From an uncultured Collinsella sp. (lineage in GTDB: Bacteria; Actinomycetota; Coriobacteriia; Coriobacteriales; Coriobacteriaceae), in the NCBI GenBank assembly GCA_900552705.1, contig USAX01000130.1, positions 1 to 5,171 on the forward strand: 5,171 nucleotides of DNA, given 5' to 3'. Below are positions 4,523 to 5,171 of the stretch, piece by piece (position 1 is the stretch's first letter; each line of letters opens with the position of its first letter). The position numbers and the translations under genes are program-made. Below the pieces are notes generated by a model. It had not been told where the DNA came from and made no database searches. It saw nothing but the letters and a program-made list of their open reading frames with translations.

Positions 4523-5171
4523 ATGAAGCCACGTAACATTGCCATCGCCTGCGGTGTCGCGGGAGCCGCCGTCGGCCTTGCCGCTGCCACCGGCATCGTT
4601 TACCGCAAGCAAATCAAGTCCGTCGCGTCGCTCAAACGCTTGACCGGCTACGCGGATGGCTATGACCTGTACGCAATCGACATTGCCTACGACTACGATC
4701 TTGATCGCATCATCGCCGCTGGCGTGCGCGACGACCAGGCCTACATCGATGCCGTGGTGGCGCAGGTGCTGCCCGGTGTGCCGGCACATGTCCAGACGCC
4801 CCAGTTTGCCTGCAGCGCTTTTGTCGCCGTAGATGCCGAAGGCCGCGTGCGCACCGGTCGCAATTACGACTTTAAGGACGACACCTCGGCGCTGCTGGTG
4901 CGCAATCACCCGCGCGACGGCTATGCCTCCATCGGCTTTGCGGCCCTTAACAACCTGGGCGATAACACTCCGCTTGACTCCGTCGCCGGACGCGCCGCCG
5001 CACTCATGGGCCCGTTTGCCCAGCTCGACGGCGTCAACGAATATGGCGTGTCCATTGCCGTACTCACTCTGGATTCCAAGCCCTGTGACCAGGACACGCA
5101 ACGCCCCGTCATCAACACTTCGCTCGCCATCCGTCTGGTGCTCGACCGCGCGGCCACCACGCAGGAGGCCG
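4523..5171 (+). CDS. Membrane-anchored linear-amide C-N hydrolase (choloylglycine hydrolase / acid ceramidase-like Ntn fold), 3' end outside window
   Basis: The first 216 residues are visible and the frame is still open at the edge. Residues 5-27 form one hydrophobic segment (NIAIACGVAG onward) followed by RK, an N-terminal membrane anchor or uncleaved signal. After a pro-region of about 69 residues comes C97 (QFACSAF), the likely nucleophile that would become N-terminal by self-cleavage. R113 and D116 (TGRNYDF) lie 16 and 19 residues later, the same spacing as Cys2, Arg18 and Asp21 of bile salt hydrolase, and N172 in LDGVNEYGVSIA matches the conserved NExG motif. These enzymes cleave linear amide bonds (bile salts, penicillin V, N-acyl amides, homoserine lactones); the substrate here is unknown. 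Standard bile salt hydrolases start directly at Met-Cys, so the long pro-region points to the penicillin acyltransferase/acid ceramidase-like branch. The ATG has AGAGGAG (4511-4517) 5 nt before it. Confidence 0.82.
   Translation, partial: MKPRNIAIACGVAGAAVGLAAATGIVYRKQIKSVASLKRLTGYADGYDLYAIDIAYDYDLDRIIAAGVRDDQAYIDAVVAQVLPGVPAHVQTPQFACSAFVAVDAEGRVRTGRNYDFKDDTSALLVRNHPRDGYASIGFAALNNLGDNTPLDSVAGRAAALMGPFAQLDGVNEYGVSIAVLTLDSKPCDQDTQRPVINTSLAIRLVLDRAATTQEA

Noticed and set aside
4523..4582. Lipoprotein signal at Cys10 of the hydrolase
   Set aside because: Only nine residues precede the Cys, the residue three before it is Ala rather than Leu/Val/Ile, and the hydrophobic segment continues past it, which fits a membrane anchor.
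4469..5101. Minus-strand open frame (210 aa) across the right edge gene
   Set aside because: The plus-strand frame from 4523 has a ribosome binding site, membrane segment and Cys/Arg/Asp/Asn hydrolase motifs. The minus frame is its shadow.

Overview
This is a GC-rich window with six genes, two of them cut by the window edges. Layout, codon choice and gene content suggest a gut actinobacterium of the Coriobacteriia, most likely Collinsella or a close relative. That assignment is inference from gene style: there is no rRNA or marker gene here to prove it.

Left part (1-1718, plus strand): the 3' end of a type I methionine aminopeptidase gene with all five metal ligands, a strong intrinsic terminator, one copy of a short hairpin-forming intergenic repeat, and a complete D-2-hydroxyacid dehydrogenase gene starting at GTG.

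Middle part (1719-2975): a 179-bp gap rich in inverted repeats separates the dehydrogenase from a minus-strand toxin-antitoxin operon. The antitoxin is a RelB/DinJ-like ribbon-helix-helix protein. It overlaps by 8 nt a PIN-domain ribonuclease toxin. The operon has a readable sigma70-type promoter carrying a dyad and three ATGCT repeats about one helical turn apart, which are good candidates for autoregulatory operator sites. Behind the promoter lie a strong minus-strand terminator and a second copy of the hairpin repeat. Both lie downstream of the next gene.

Right part (2976-5171): a minus-strand M18-family aminopeptidase gene with all metal ligands present. It is transcribed divergently from a plus-strand gene for a membrane-anchored cysteine N-terminal-nucleophile hydrolase (choloylglycine hydrolase / penicillin acylase / acid ceramidase-like), which runs off the right edge.

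The chromosomal genes are housekeeping or metabolic (N-terminal Met removal, peptide breakdown, 2-hydroxy/keto acid reduction, amide hydrolysis) and do not form one pathway. The most noteworthy items are the RelB/DinJ-PIN pairing with its operator array, the repeated hairpin family, the structured gap at 1719-1897, and the anchored Ntn hydrolase with a pro-region of about 96 residues. I saw no CRISPR array, tRNA, rRNA or transposase.
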